Of a stretch of 64,000 nucleotides of DNA, positions 26,754-34,115 are shown one piece after another (the first letter of the stretch is position 1; each line of letters begins with the position of its first letter). The notes beneath the pieces are model-generated. The model was not told where the DNA came from. It saw only the letters and a list, made by a program, of their open reading frames with translations, and made no database searches. A program made the translations under genes and the position numbers. Source of the stretch: an uncultured Collinsella sp. (GTDB lineage Bacteria; Actinomycetota; Coriobacteriia; Coriobacteriales; Coriobacteriaceae); assembly GCA_905197665.1 (NCBI GenBank), contig CAJJZP010000002.1:1-64000 (forward strand), written 5' to 3'.

Positions 26754-27092
26754 ATGGAATATCGACAGACAGACGGCAAAACTCGGCGCGTGCACAAGCA
26801 GTATGTGGACGTCGTGGCTCGCATTCTCGCGGGCGGACAGGTTGTGCCGGTTACCGTCTGCTGGGTTGACGGTCGCTGCTTTACGATTGACGAGATTGTC
26901 TCGTCCACCGGTTTTGGCCTGACGGTTCACGGCATTCGTACGGCAACCTATAAGGTACGTTTTGGCGGACATGCGACCGAGTTGTATCTAGAGGACCAAA
27001 CGCGTGAGCGGGCGGACGGCTCGCAGGCGCACGTGATGCGTTGGTGGGTCTGGGCTTTTGATCGTACGCTCGAGGGCGAGCGCCGCAGGTAA
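26754..27092 (+). CDS. Small hypothetical protein
   Basis: I do not recognise this 112-residue protein. The ATG at 26754 follows ATAGGGGCC, a modest ribosome site, and starts MEYRQTDGKTRRVHKQYVD; the frame extends upstream to 26667 but that part looks non-coding. It is soluble, predicted to be mostly beta-strand (alternating hydrophobics such as VVPVTVCWVDGRCFTIDEI and YKVRFGGHATELYLED) and ends with an Arg-rich tail. It is transcribed divergently from pit and 80 bases ahead of the BI-1 gene. Coding is supported by codon-like third-position GC; function is unknown. Confidence 0.65.
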   Translation: MEYRQTDGKTRRVHKQYVDVVARILAGGQVVPVTVCWVDGRCFTIDEIVSSTGFGLTVHGIRTATYKVRFGGHATELYLEDQTRERADGSQAHVMRWWVWAFDRTLEGERRR

Positions 27093-27172
27093 GAACGCGT
27101 GGCGTTCGGGTACAATGGCAGGAAACTTGTCAGCTACGGCGCCGTCGCGGTGCTTTTTGAAAGGACGAAAGT

Positions 27173-27868
27173 ATGAACGATATCCAGGGCTATCAGAATG
27201 GCCCCATCGAGACCGGCGCAAGCCGTGCCAAGGAGATGTCGCCGCGCGCGTACAACCTTGTCATGTCTGCTCTGATCTTTTTGGGCTTTTGCGCCATGGG
27301 CGCCGGTGCTTACTTTACGAGCACCATGTCATTTGCGCGCATGATGATGAGCGGCGCCGCTTTGCCGCTGGTCTTTGGCTCATTTATTTTGACCATCGTC
27401 GGCATGGTCATGATGTCGGCTGCTGCCAGCAAACAGTCCGTGGGCCTGTCACTCGTGGGCTACGTGGTCTTTGCGAGCACCTTTGGCCTGACGGCGTCGT
27501 TTGGTCTTGCCAACTACGACCTGCCTACCATTAACACCGCCTTTATCGCCACGGCCGCCATCACCTTTGTCTTTGGTGCGCTGGGCGTGACGTTCCCCAA
27601 GTTTTTCCAGCGCGTATATGGCATCGGCTTTGGCATTCTGCTCGCCACTATTCTGGTTGAGATCGTGCTGATGTTCATGGGCGTCTCGCAGACCATCACC
27701 GACCTGATCGTGATCGTGGTGTTCGCCGGCTTCATCGGCTACGACACCTATGTGGCAACGACGGTGCCGCCCACGCTGCCCAACGCCGTGCTCATGGCAT
27801 CCAACCTGTTCGTGGACATCATCAACGTGTTCCTGCGCATTCTGAACATCCTCGGCCGTCGCGATTAA
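27173..27868 (+). CDS. Bax inhibitor-1/YccA (TMBIM) family membrane protein
   Basis: This 231-residue protein has seven predicted transmembrane segments and the BI-1 signature: an Asp-containing C-terminal stretch GFIGYDTYVATTVPP followed by NLFVDIINVFLRILNILG. Bacterial relatives act as pH-dependent calcium leak channels (BsYetJ) or partners of membrane proteases (YccA); which applies here is unknown. The start has AAAGGACG upstream. A UUCG-capped terminator follows, so it is probably monocistronic or follows the small gene at 26754. Confidence 0.88.
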   Translation: MNDIQGYQNGPIETGASRAKEMSPRAYNLVMSALIFLGFCAMGAGAYFTSTMSFARMMMSGAALPLVFGSFILTIVGMVMMSAAASKQSVGLSLVGYVVFASTFGLTASFGLANYDLPTINTAFIATAAITFVFGALGVTFPKFFQRVYGIGFGILLATILVEIVLMFMGVSQTITDLIVIVVFAGFIGYDTYVATTVPPTLPNAVLMASNLFVDIINVFLRILNILGRRD

Positions 27869-27915
27869 AGCGCGGCATTGCGATGCTTCCTGCTGGACAC
27901 GGTAAAACGATGCGA

Positions 27916-27943
27916 AAGGCGGTCCTTCGGGGCCGTCTTTTTT
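27916..27943 (+). terminator. Terminator after the BI-1 gene
   Basis: A GGCGGTCC-TTCG-GGGCCGTC stem with G-U pairs and a stable UUCG tetraloop precedes six T (27938-27943). Confidence 0.85.
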
Positions 27944-28008
27944 GTGCGCGGCGGGGTATCATGGATGGGAAAAGCCGATAGCGGCAGCGACAGGAAAGGT
28001 GACCACTT

Positions 28009-29142
28009 ATGGCAGACGTCGACAACAGGAACCGTAACCGCAGGTCCAACCGAGCGGGTCAGCCCAATCCCAAGCGCGAGGCCCGTGCCAAGGCCGCCGA
28101 GCGCCATGTGATGACTGTGTCCGAGGCCTGCGCCAAGGATATCGAGCGTTCGCTTGCTGGTGTTCGCGAGTTTGACGGCATGCCCGCCGGCTTTGTCGCG
28201 GCGATGAAGGCCAAGGTTCAGACTGCTGTGGCCCCCGAAGAGCAGGTCGCCGAGGACGTCGAGAACGCGGAGACTGCCGAGGTCGAGGCAGCGCCCGAGA
28301 CCGAGGCGGCGCCCGAGCCCGTCGAGGAGCCTGCCGAGGAAATCGCCGAAGCTGAGTCCGCGCCTGCTGAGGAGCCCGCTCCGGTCCTGCCCGAGGTCAC
28401 TGTGCTTGATGCCTCCGCCACGCAGGCAATCCTCGATAACGGTCGCGGCTATGCGCAGTTCTGCGACATGGCCGTGCTCGCCTTTGCCTCGTTTACCAAT
28501 CCGGGCGGTGGATATATTCAGGGTTATCTGGGCCAGGAGGCCACGCTGTGCGCCGATTCGTATCTGTACAACGTTCTCGATAGGCAGCGTAAGTGGTACG
28601 GCGAGAACCGTCGCCGCAACATCAACTGCGAGCTCTATCGTAACCGTGCCCTAGTGGTGCCTGCGGTGCGCTTCGAGCGCAAGCATGTGCACGCCTATGC
28701 TGACGTGATCGTCGCCGCTGCACCCAACGCCAAGCGTGCTCGCCAGGAGTACCGCGTGAGCGACGATGCTCTGCTGGATGCCCTGCGCGACCGCATCCGC
28801 TTTGTGCTCGCCATCTGCGACGAGTTGGGTCGCGAGAAGCTCGTGCTGGGCGCATGGGGCAGCGACAACAACGGCTTTGATGCCGAGGCCGTGGCCGAGC
28901 TCTTCCGCAAGGAGCTCGCATCGGGCGACTTCAAGGTCAAGCAGGTCTTCTTTGCCGTGCCCTCTACGCGCTGGGACGAGGACTTCGCCAAATTCGAGCA
29001 CGTGCTGGCAAACTTCCCCGAGCGAAACGAGGAGTCCTATGCTCAGGTTGCCGCCCGCGCCGCAGCCGCCCGTGCCGCCGAGCAGGCTCAGGCCGCTGCC
29101 GAGGATGACGAGGATGGCGACGACTGGCGCAAGTACCTGTAA
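28009..29142 (+). CDS. TIGR02452/microbial PARG-like macrodomain protein with altered catalytic motif
   Basis: The C-terminal two thirds (about residues 120-360) match the TIGR02452 family, bacterial poly(ADP-ribose) glycohydrolase-like macrodomains. Key blocks are LAFASFTNPGGGYIQG, the DSYLYNVL region, the VIVAAAPNAKR strand and LVLGAWGSDNNGFD. The family signature GGG-X(6-8)-QEE is present as GGG-X7-QEA, so the second glutamate, the catalytic acid of characterised PARGs, is alanine. The first 50 residues are basic; residues 70-125 are an acidic Glu/Ala/Pro linker. Binding of ADP-ribose without hydrolysis is an inference. It sits alone between two terminators. Confidence 0.8.
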   Translation: MADVDNRNRNRRSNRAGQPNPKREARAKAAERHVMTVSEACAKDIERSLAGVREFDGMPAGFVAAMKAKVQTAVAPEEQVAEDVENAETAEVEAAPETEAAPEPVEEPAEEIAEAESAPAEEPAPVLPEVTVLDASATQAILDNGRGYAQFCDMAVLAFASFTNPGGGYIQGYLGQEATLCADSYLYNVLDRQRKWYGENRRRNINCELYRNRALVVPAVRFERKHVHAYADVIVAAAPNAKRARQEYRVSDDALLDALRDRIRFVLAICDELGREKLVLGAWGSDNNGFDAEAVAELFRKELASGDFKVKQVFFAVPSTRWDEDFAKFEHVLANFPERNEESYAQVAARAAAARAAEQAQAAAEDDEDGDDWRKYL

Positions 29143-29167
29143 ACGGTGCTCGTGATGCGATATACCG

Positions 29168-29201
29168 AGCCGACGGGAGAGGCTGCTCCTGTCGGCTTTT
29201 T
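29168..29201 (+). terminator. Terminator after the PARG-like gene
   Basis: AGCCGACGGGAG (29168-29179) pairs with CTCCTGTCGGCT (29186-29197) with one mismatch, followed by TTTTTA. Confidence 0.85.
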
Positions 29202-29220
29202 ATTGAGTGGGGAGCTTACG

Positions 29221-29880
29221 ATGAAAAACGTTCTGTGCTTTGGTGACAGCAACACCTATGGTTACGATCCGGCGGGCATGCGCGACGGTACCGCGGTGCG
29301 CTATGCGCAGGATGTGCGCTGGTGTGGCGTGGTCCAACGTGACTTAGGCGAGGGCTGGCATGTAATTGAAGAAGGCCTCAACGGCCGCACGACGGTACGC
29401 GACGACATGTGCCATCTGGACACTAACCTCAACGGCATTCGCGCGCTTCCGATGCTGCTCGAGGCTCATAAGCCGCTGGACGCCATTGTGATCATGCTGG
29501 GCACCAACGACTGTAAGACGGTCTTTAACGTGACAGCTTCCGATATCGCCCGTGGCGCCATGGCGCTGATTCGCGCCGTCCGCGCGTTTCCGTGGACCGA
29601 CGCTGCGCCTTGTCCGCGCATTCTGTTGATGGCTCCTATCAAAATCAAGCCGCAGATCGCCGATGTGTACATGACCGACTTTGACGAGCGCTCCGCCGAG
29701 GCCTCGGAGCATTTTGCCGAGTACTACGCGCACGTGGCCGAGCAGTTTGGCTGCGACTTTTTGAATGCCGCCGAGTTTGCCGAGCCGGGCGATATCGACT
29801 ATCTGCATATGATGCCCGAGAGCCACGAGAGCTTGGGACATGCCGTGGCAGCCAAGCTCAAAGAGATGCTCGGTGAGTAG
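29221..29880 (+). CDS. SGNH/GDSL hydrolase family esterase
   Basis: This 219-residue protein has the SGNH blocks in order: block I GDSNTYGYDP (Ser in GDSN) near residue 9, a Gly block NGRTT, block III GTNDCK and the terminal catalytic pair D-x-x-H in DIDYLHMMPESH. It resembles arylesterase/acyl-CoA-thioesterase-like bacterial GDSL enzymes that act on acetyl esters or lipids; the substrate is not evident. No signal peptide is visible, so it is cytoplasmic. The ATG at 29221 follows TGGGGAG and lies just after the upstream terminator. Confidence 0.88.
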   Translation: MKNVLCFGDSNTYGYDPAGMRDGTAVRYAQDVRWCGVVQRDLGEGWHVIEEGLNGRTTVRDDMCHLDTNLNGIRALPMLLEAHKPLDAIVIMLGTNDCKTVFNVTASDIARGAMALIRAVRAFPWTDAAPCPRILLMAPIKIKPQIADVYMTDFDERSAEASEHFAEYYAHVAEQFGCDFLNAAEFAEPGDIDYLHMMPESHESLGHAVAAKLKEMLGE

Positions 29881-29931
29881 CACGGCCCCAAACCACCACA
29901 GAGTTCCCCTTGCGGGGGCTTGTTTCGTTTG

Positions 29932-30070
29932 TTTGTCTTGATCTGTAACAGTTCCAAGGCCGAAAACGGGCTAGATGTTACAGATTAAGATAATTTAGGT
30001 CGATATCGATTGTTTGTCTTGATCTGTAACATCTAGGGTCGATTTTGCCGAGTTACTGTTACAGATCGAG
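29932..30070. repeat. Paired inverted elements, family F (CTTGATCTGTAACA)
   Basis: Two hairpins lie side by side. The first pairs CTTGATCTGTAACA (29937-29950) with TGTTACAGATTAAG (29976-29989). The second pairs an identical left arm (30018-30031) with TGTTACAGATCGAG (30057-30070). TTGTTTGTCTTGATCTGTAACA is shared exactly by both left flanks. The second loop resembles the reverse complement of the first, as if the same unit were duplicated in inverted orientation. Confidence 0.75.
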
Positions 30071-30082
30071 ATGTTTGTGGGA

Positions 30083-30120
30083 GCCACCGCAAAGGTGCCT
30101 GTCCCCTTTGCAGCGGTTTT
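30083..30120. repeat. Hairpin with GGTGCCTGTCCCC loop
   Basis: CCACCGCAAAGG pairs imperfectly with CCTTTGCAGCGG around TGCCTGTCC, followed by TTTT on the plus strand. It lies between the family F hairpins and the thiD stop and could terminate plus-strand transcription. Confidence 0.55.
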
Positions 30121-30132
30121 GGGCTGCGAATC

Positions 30133-30963
30133 TTAATATTGCCACATGTGGTTGACGGGGCCGGAGCCTTTGCCCATGTTCAGGCCGGCGGCCAGAGCGC
30201 CTGTCAGGTATGCCTTGCCCGCATTGACGGCATCGGCAAGATCCATGCCCTGGGCCAGCGCGCAGGCGATGGCGGACGAAAGCGTGCAGCCGGTGCCGTG
30301 TGTGTTGTCGGTCTCGATGCGCTTGTGGCGGAACCACGTGGTGAGCGGATCGCCCAGATGGTTGCCCTCGTCATCGAGTGGCGCGGGTTCGGCCAATACA
30401 TCGTTGGCCTCGTTGACAAGATGCCCACCCTTAACGAGGGATGCGCAACCAAAGCGGCGGGTGAGGAGCATGGCGGCATTTTGCTGTGTGCGCTCGGAGT
30501 CGACCTCGTAGTCAAGCAGGGCCATGGCCTCGGGAATATTGGGCGTGATGACGGTTGCTAGTGGGAACAGGCGGCGGGTGAGCGCCTCGGCGGCATCTTC
30601 GGCAATCAGCCGTGCGCCCGAGGTGGCTACCATGACGGGGTCGACGACCACGTTTGTCGCGTTCCAGGCGCTCAGGCGGTCGGCGATAACCTTGATAATC
30701 TCGGCAGAGGAAACCATGCCGATCTTGACGGCGCTGGGGCGGATATCGTCAAATACGGCGTCGATCTGCGCAGCGACGATATCAGGGGAGATATTCTGCA
30801 CGGCGGTGACACCGAGCGTGTTTTGTGCGGTGATGGCGGTGATGGCCGTCTCGGCATACAGGCGGTGCGCCGTGATGGTCTTGATGTCGGCCTGAATGCC
30901 GGCGCCACCGCTGGAATCGGATCCTGCGATGGACAGGACGGCAGGTACCTTACTGCGATCCAT
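30133..30963 (-). CDS. thiD: Hydroxymethylpyrimidine/phosphomethylpyrimidine kinase ThiD
   Basis: ThiD phosphorylates HMP and HMP-phosphate to give HMP-PP for thiamine synthesis. The 276-residue protein shows the ribokinase-like motifs of the family: SIAGSDSSGGAGIQADIK near the start, KIGMVSS, VVDPVMVATSG, TPNIPEAMALL, VKGGH, and the catalytic anion hole DNTHGTGCTLSSAIA. It lies downstream of thiC on the same strand with a 178-base gap containing a hairpin, so it may be partly uncoupled from it. Confidence 0.94.
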   Translation of the reverse strand: MDRSKVPAVLSIAGSDSSGGAGIQADIKTITAHRLYAETAITAITAQNTLGVTAVQNISPDIVAAQIDAVFDDIRPSAVKIGMVSSAEIIKVIADRLSAWNATNVVVDPVMVATSGARLIAEDAAEALTRRLFPLATVITPNIPEAMALLDYEVDSERTQQNAAMLLTRRFGCASLVKGGHLVNEANDVLAEPAPLDDEGNHLGDPLTTWFRHKRIETDNTHGTGCTLSSAIACALAQGMDLADAVNAGKAYLTGALAAGLNMGKGSGPVNHMWQY

Positions 30964-31019
30964 GTTTGCTCCCTTGTTCGGTCGGAATCAAATGGGTCTT
31001 CAATCCGCATTATAAAGAT

Positions 31020-31050
31020 GCCCGGGCCGACTTCTATGTCGAACCCGGGC
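31020..31050 (-). terminator. Hairpin between thiC and thiD
   Basis: GCCCGGG (31020-31026) pairs with CCCGGGC (31044-31050), with inner CGAC/GTCG. On the minus strand it is followed by ATCTTTATAATG, a weak T-tract that also contains a TATAAT -10-like hexamer, so it may both attenuate thiC read-through and precede a thiD promoter. Confidence 0.5.
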
Positions 31051-31141
31051 GGGCGATGCAATCTTTACGCAAATGTAAGCAAATGTTCACACGTCAACAA
31101 TTGACGAACACCATGTTACCGATTGTGGCTCCGGTGACGAG

Positions 31142-32476
31142 TTAGTCCTCCATGCCGAGGTCGATCGTCGTGCCTTCGAACACCTTGTTAACGGTGCGGA
31201 CGGCGCACATCTTGCCGCACATGGTGCAGGTGCCCTCGGTGGCGGCGGGGGATTCTTCATAGCGTTTCTTGCCGGTGACCGGGTCGAGAGCACACTTCCA
31301 CATGGCATCCCAGTCGAGCTTGCGGCGTGCCTGGCCCATCTTGTCGTCCATGTCGCGGGCGTGTGGCACCTTCTTGGCGATATCGGCGGCGTGCGCGGCA
31401 ATCTTGGTGGCCATGAGGCCATCGAGCACGTCCTGGGCGTTGGGCAGGCACAAGTGCTCGGCCGGCGTCACGTAGCACAGGAAGTCGGCACCGGAGCTGG
31501 CGGAGATGGCGCCGCCGATGGCAGCGGTGATGTGGTCGTAACCCACGCCGATATCGGTCACCAGCGGCCCGAGCACATAGAACGGGGCGTTGTGGCACAG
31601 ACGCTTCTGCAGTTTCATGTTGGCGGCGATCTCGTCGAGCGCCATGTGGCCCGGGCCCTCGACCATGACCTGGACGCCGGCGGCCCAGGCGCGCTTGCAC
31701 AGCTTGCCCAGCTCGATCATCTCGGCAGTCTCGGTAGCATCGTTGGAGTCGTAGAGACAGCCCGGGCGGCAGGAGTCGCCGAGCGAGATCGTCACATCGT
31801 ACTCGTGGCAGATCTCGAGCACCTCGTCGTAAAACTCGTAGAAGGGGTTCTCGTTGCCGGTGACCTCCATCCAGCCAAACAGCAGCGAGCCGCCGCGGCT
31901 GACGATGTTCATCAGGCGGCCGGTCTCCTTAAAGGTCTTGATGACCGATTTGTTGATGCCGCAGTGGATGGTCATAAAGTCCACGCCGTCCTCGGCGTGT
32001 GCGCGCACGACCTCGAGCAGGTCGTCCTTGGTAAGCTTGACCAGCGGCTTTTCCATGTAGCCGATGGCGTCGTACATCGGCACCGTGCCCACCATGAGCG
32101 GCGTCTCGTCGATGAGCTGCTGGCGGAACTGGCGCGTCTTGCCCGAGTTGGAGAGGTCCATGATGGCGTCGGCGCCGTAGTCCTCAGCGATCTTGACCTT
32201 CTTCCACTCCTCGGCGGCATCGGCCTTGTCGCCCGAGATGCCCAGGTTGACGTTGACCTTGGTGGACAGGCCCTCGCCGACACCAAAGGCGCGCATGCCC
32301 TTTTTGATATGCACGATGTTGGCGGGAATGGCGATGCGGCCGTCTGCCACGCGCTCGCGGATGTACTCGGGGTCGCGATGCTCGCGCTCGGCAACCTCCT
32401 TCATCTGCGGTGTGATCTGCCCGGCGCGGGCGAAGTCGATTTGCGTGACGAGCTTGGGCTCGGTCTGTGTGCTCAT
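31142..32476 (-). CDS. thiC: Phosphomethylpyrimidine synthase ThiC
   Basis: ThiC is the radical SAM enzyme that rearranges aminoimidazole ribotide into HMP-phosphate. The start at 32476 has AAGGGAG, which is also part of the upstream riboswitch; the resulting protein is about 444 residues, the shorter ThiC type of anaerobes and archaea without the extra N-terminal domain. Motifs include DAIMDLSNSGKT, THYGINKS-like IHCGINKSV, SRGGSLLFGW, SLGDSCRPGCLYDSND, EGPGHMALDEI and the C-terminal iron-sulphur cysteines CTMCGKMC. The spacing is C-x2-C-x3-C. Confidence 0.95.
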   Translation of the reverse strand: MSTQTEPKLVTQIDFARAGQITPQMKEVAEREHRDPEYIRERVADGRIAIPANIVHIKKGMRAFGVGEGLSTKVNVNLGISGDKADAAEEWKKVKIAEDYGADAIMDLSNSGKTRQFRQQLIDETPLMVGTVPMYDAIGYMEKPLVKLTKDDLLEVVRAHAEDGVDFMTIHCGINKSVIKTFKETGRLMNIVSRGGSLLFGWMEVTGNENPFYEFYDEVLEICHEYDVTISLGDSCRPGCLYDSNDATETAEMIELGKLCKRAWAAGVQVMVEGPGHMALDEIAANMKLQKRLCHNAPFYVLGPLVTDIGVGYDHITAAIGGAISASSGADFLCYVTPAEHLCLPNAQDVLDGLMATKIAAHAADIAKKVPHARDMDDKMGQARRKLDWDAMWKCALDPVTGKKRYEESPAATEGTCTMCGKMCAVRTVNKVFEGTTIDLGMED

Positions 32477-32480
32477 TGGC

Positions 32481-32576
32481 ACGGCTCCCTTCGTTGGCAT
32501 TACCCATATCAGGTTTGCGGGTCAGGGCGGGCGCGCCCAATCTCAGCCTGTCGTCTTGTCCTGCAAGCTCCCCGTT
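32481..32576 (-). ncRNA. TPP riboswitch (THI element) of thiC
   Basis: On the minus strand the leader contains every conserved block of the TPP riboswitch: ACGGGGAGC, GGCTGAGA, a P3 GC-rich variable stem (TTGGGCGCGCCCGCCC), GACCC, ACCTGAT, GGGTAATGCCAACG and AAGGGAG. The 3' block contains the thiC Shine-Dalgarno, so TPP binding would sequester it and block translation. No separate terminator is seen. Confidence 0.97.
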
Positions 32577-32646
32577 ATGTCATGGGCTCAAGTATAGCCT
32601 GAATGGGTACGATTGGGCCAACGAGCGTGCCTGTGGGGAGGCGAAC

Positions 32647-33162
32647 ATGGAAGACAAGCATCTATATCGAGAGACGCAATGGGATGTATCGGCCGAGGAA
32701 AGCCGTGCGCACCATGGCCTTGTCGCGATTGGCTTTGCGGTGCTTGCCGTGCTGGTGATTGCCTTTTGTATCTGGACGTATGGTGGTCGCGGCGGCGCTG
32801 CCTGGGAGTTTGAGGCCGACGATGCCCTGCCGATCATGACGGTGAAGGTCGCTGGTGGTAACACGGTGGCCGCGCCGGGCGACTATTGGTATCCGCGCGA
32901 CGAGTTTGTGCAGCTGCAGCTGAGCGGTGGCTCCATTCCTGGTGAAGAGATCGAGCGCGTGACCTTCGATGCGTCGCTTAAGACACTGTCGGTCGAGCTC
33001 AAAGATCAGGGGGACGTTCCCACGACCATGGACATTGCGCTGACGGAATGGCGCCTGGAGCCTCCGACGGGTGTTGCGGTGTCCGAGGTTGAGCATGTCA
33101 AGATTACCTATCAGGACGGCTCGACAAATGAAATTGCCAAAGCCGACGGCTTGGCGGAATAG
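32647..33162 (+). CDS. Hypothetical single-pass membrane protein
   Basis: I do not recognise this 171-residue protein. The ATG at 32647 (GTGGGGAGG upstream) begins MEDKHLYRETQWDVS, followed by one transmembrane helix (about 29-50, GLVAIGFAVLAVLVIAFCIW) and an extracytoplasmic domain of about 115 residues. That domain has repeated beta-strand-like segments (MTVKVAGGNTVAAP, QLQLSGGSI, VSEVEHVKITYQDGS). It is divergently transcribed from thiC with only 70 bases between its start and the riboswitch 5' end. Function unknown. Confidence 0.7.
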   Translation: MEDKHLYRETQWDVSAEESRAHHGLVAIGFAVLAVLVIAFCIWTYGGRGGAAWEFEADDALPIMTVKVAGGNTVAAPGDYWYPRDEFVQLQLSGGSIPGEEIERVTFDASLKTLSVELKDQGDVPTTMDIALTEWRLEPPTGVAVSEVEHVKITYQDGSTNEIAKADGLAE

Positions 33163-33202
33163 ACGCCGTGCCTAGGCGGCACATTCAAAAGTAGCGGTGG
33201 TC

Positions 33203-34012
33203 CTACAAGGCCTGCTCGTTCAGGAAGACCAAAGTGTTTTTATTTGAAAGCTCGGGAAAGTGGCGATAACCAACGTCGAACGCGGTGAGCCCGCTTACAT
33301 CCTCGAGCTTGTTTTCTGCCATCCAGCGCACCATGGAGCCGCGTGCCTTTTTGCTGGCGGTCGAGCGCTGGATGGGCTTGCCGTTGCGGATGCCTTCGCC
33401 AAAGAGGCATGTGACGACCGTGGCATCGGTGGTGAGGCGGGGCAGAACGGCTTTGGCGTATTCCGCGCTGGCGAGGTTGACGATCGTAGCGTTGGAGCCC
33501 GCCGGAGCGATGGCCCGTGCGAGCTTGTCGCCCCAAAACGCATAGAGGTCTCGGGCATCGTCGACGGCAAGCTTCGCGCCCATCTCCAGCCGATACGGTT
33601 CAACGGCATGAAAGGGGCGTACGCATCCGTAAAGGCCCGAGAGGATCCACAGATGGTCTTGCAGCCATGCGAGCTGCGCGGAATCCATCACCTCGGGCGC
33701 CATGCTCTGGTATTGAATGCCGTGATAGGACATGACGGCAGGGGAGAGGTGACGGGCGAGTGCGGGATTGTCGAGATCGCCGTTTTTCAGGATGGGTCCA
33801 AACTCATGCAGGGTGTTGAGGCAAGGCCCCAGCAGTTTGTCACTCACGTTCCATAGCGCCTGCAGACCTCCGCTGCCTTCATTCCGCTCGATATCTAGCA
33901 GTGCGCGGTGGAGGCGAGCCGTCTCGTGCACAAAAGGTGGAATGCCCAGGACTTCAAAAGCATCTTGGGCCGCGCGCATCTGCTTGGCGGGCGAAATGAT
34001 GACCTGCAGCAT
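33203..34012 (-). CDS. yaaA: Peroxide stress protein YaaA / DUF328
   Basis: YaaA proteins lower intracellular iron and protect DNA during peroxide stress; the fold binds DNA. The 269-residue product starts at 34012 (GAGGAGAG upstream) with the family opening MLQVIISPAKQM. It carries the conserved blocks YHGIQYQSM, YRLEMGAKL, FWGDKLARAI, NLASAEYAK and the C-terminal KKARGSMVRWMAENKL. The long N-terminal extension of the open frame to 34216 runs through the family D hairpin and is not coding. The aminopeptidase apeB lies upstream on the same strand. Confidence 0.9.
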   Translation of the reverse strand: MLQVIISPAKQMRAAQDAFEVLGIPPFVHETARLHRALLDIERNEGSGGLQALWNVSDKLLGPCLNTLHEFGPILKNGDLDNPALARHLSPAVMSYHGIQYQSMAPEVMDSAQLAWLQDHLWILSGLYGCVRPFHAVEPYRLEMGAKLAVDDARDLYAFWGDKLARAIAPAGSNATIVNLASAEYAKAVLPRLTTDATVVTCLFGEGIRNGKPIQRSTASKKARGSMVRWMAENKLEDVSGLTAFDVGYRHFPELSNKNTLVFLNEQAL

Positions 34013-34035
34013 GGACTCTCCTCTGCAAAAAAGGA

Positions 34036-34102
34036 AGTTGCGGTGGAATACGGTCTGTTTTGGCCGTTTATGGGCCAGTTTAGTCCGTATTTCACCGCAA
34101 CT
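34036..34102 (-). repeat. Long hairpin, family C/D; likely apeB terminator
   Basis: Arms 34036-34065 and 34073-34102 pair imperfectly (AGTTGCGGTGGAATACGG with CCGTATTTCACCGCAACT). On the minus strand it is followed by TCCTTTTTTGC, a good T-run, so it probably terminates apeB ahead of yaaA. The outer arm matches the element at 60133-60203. Confidence 0.75.
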
Positions 34103-34115
34103 GATGAAGGGTTGG

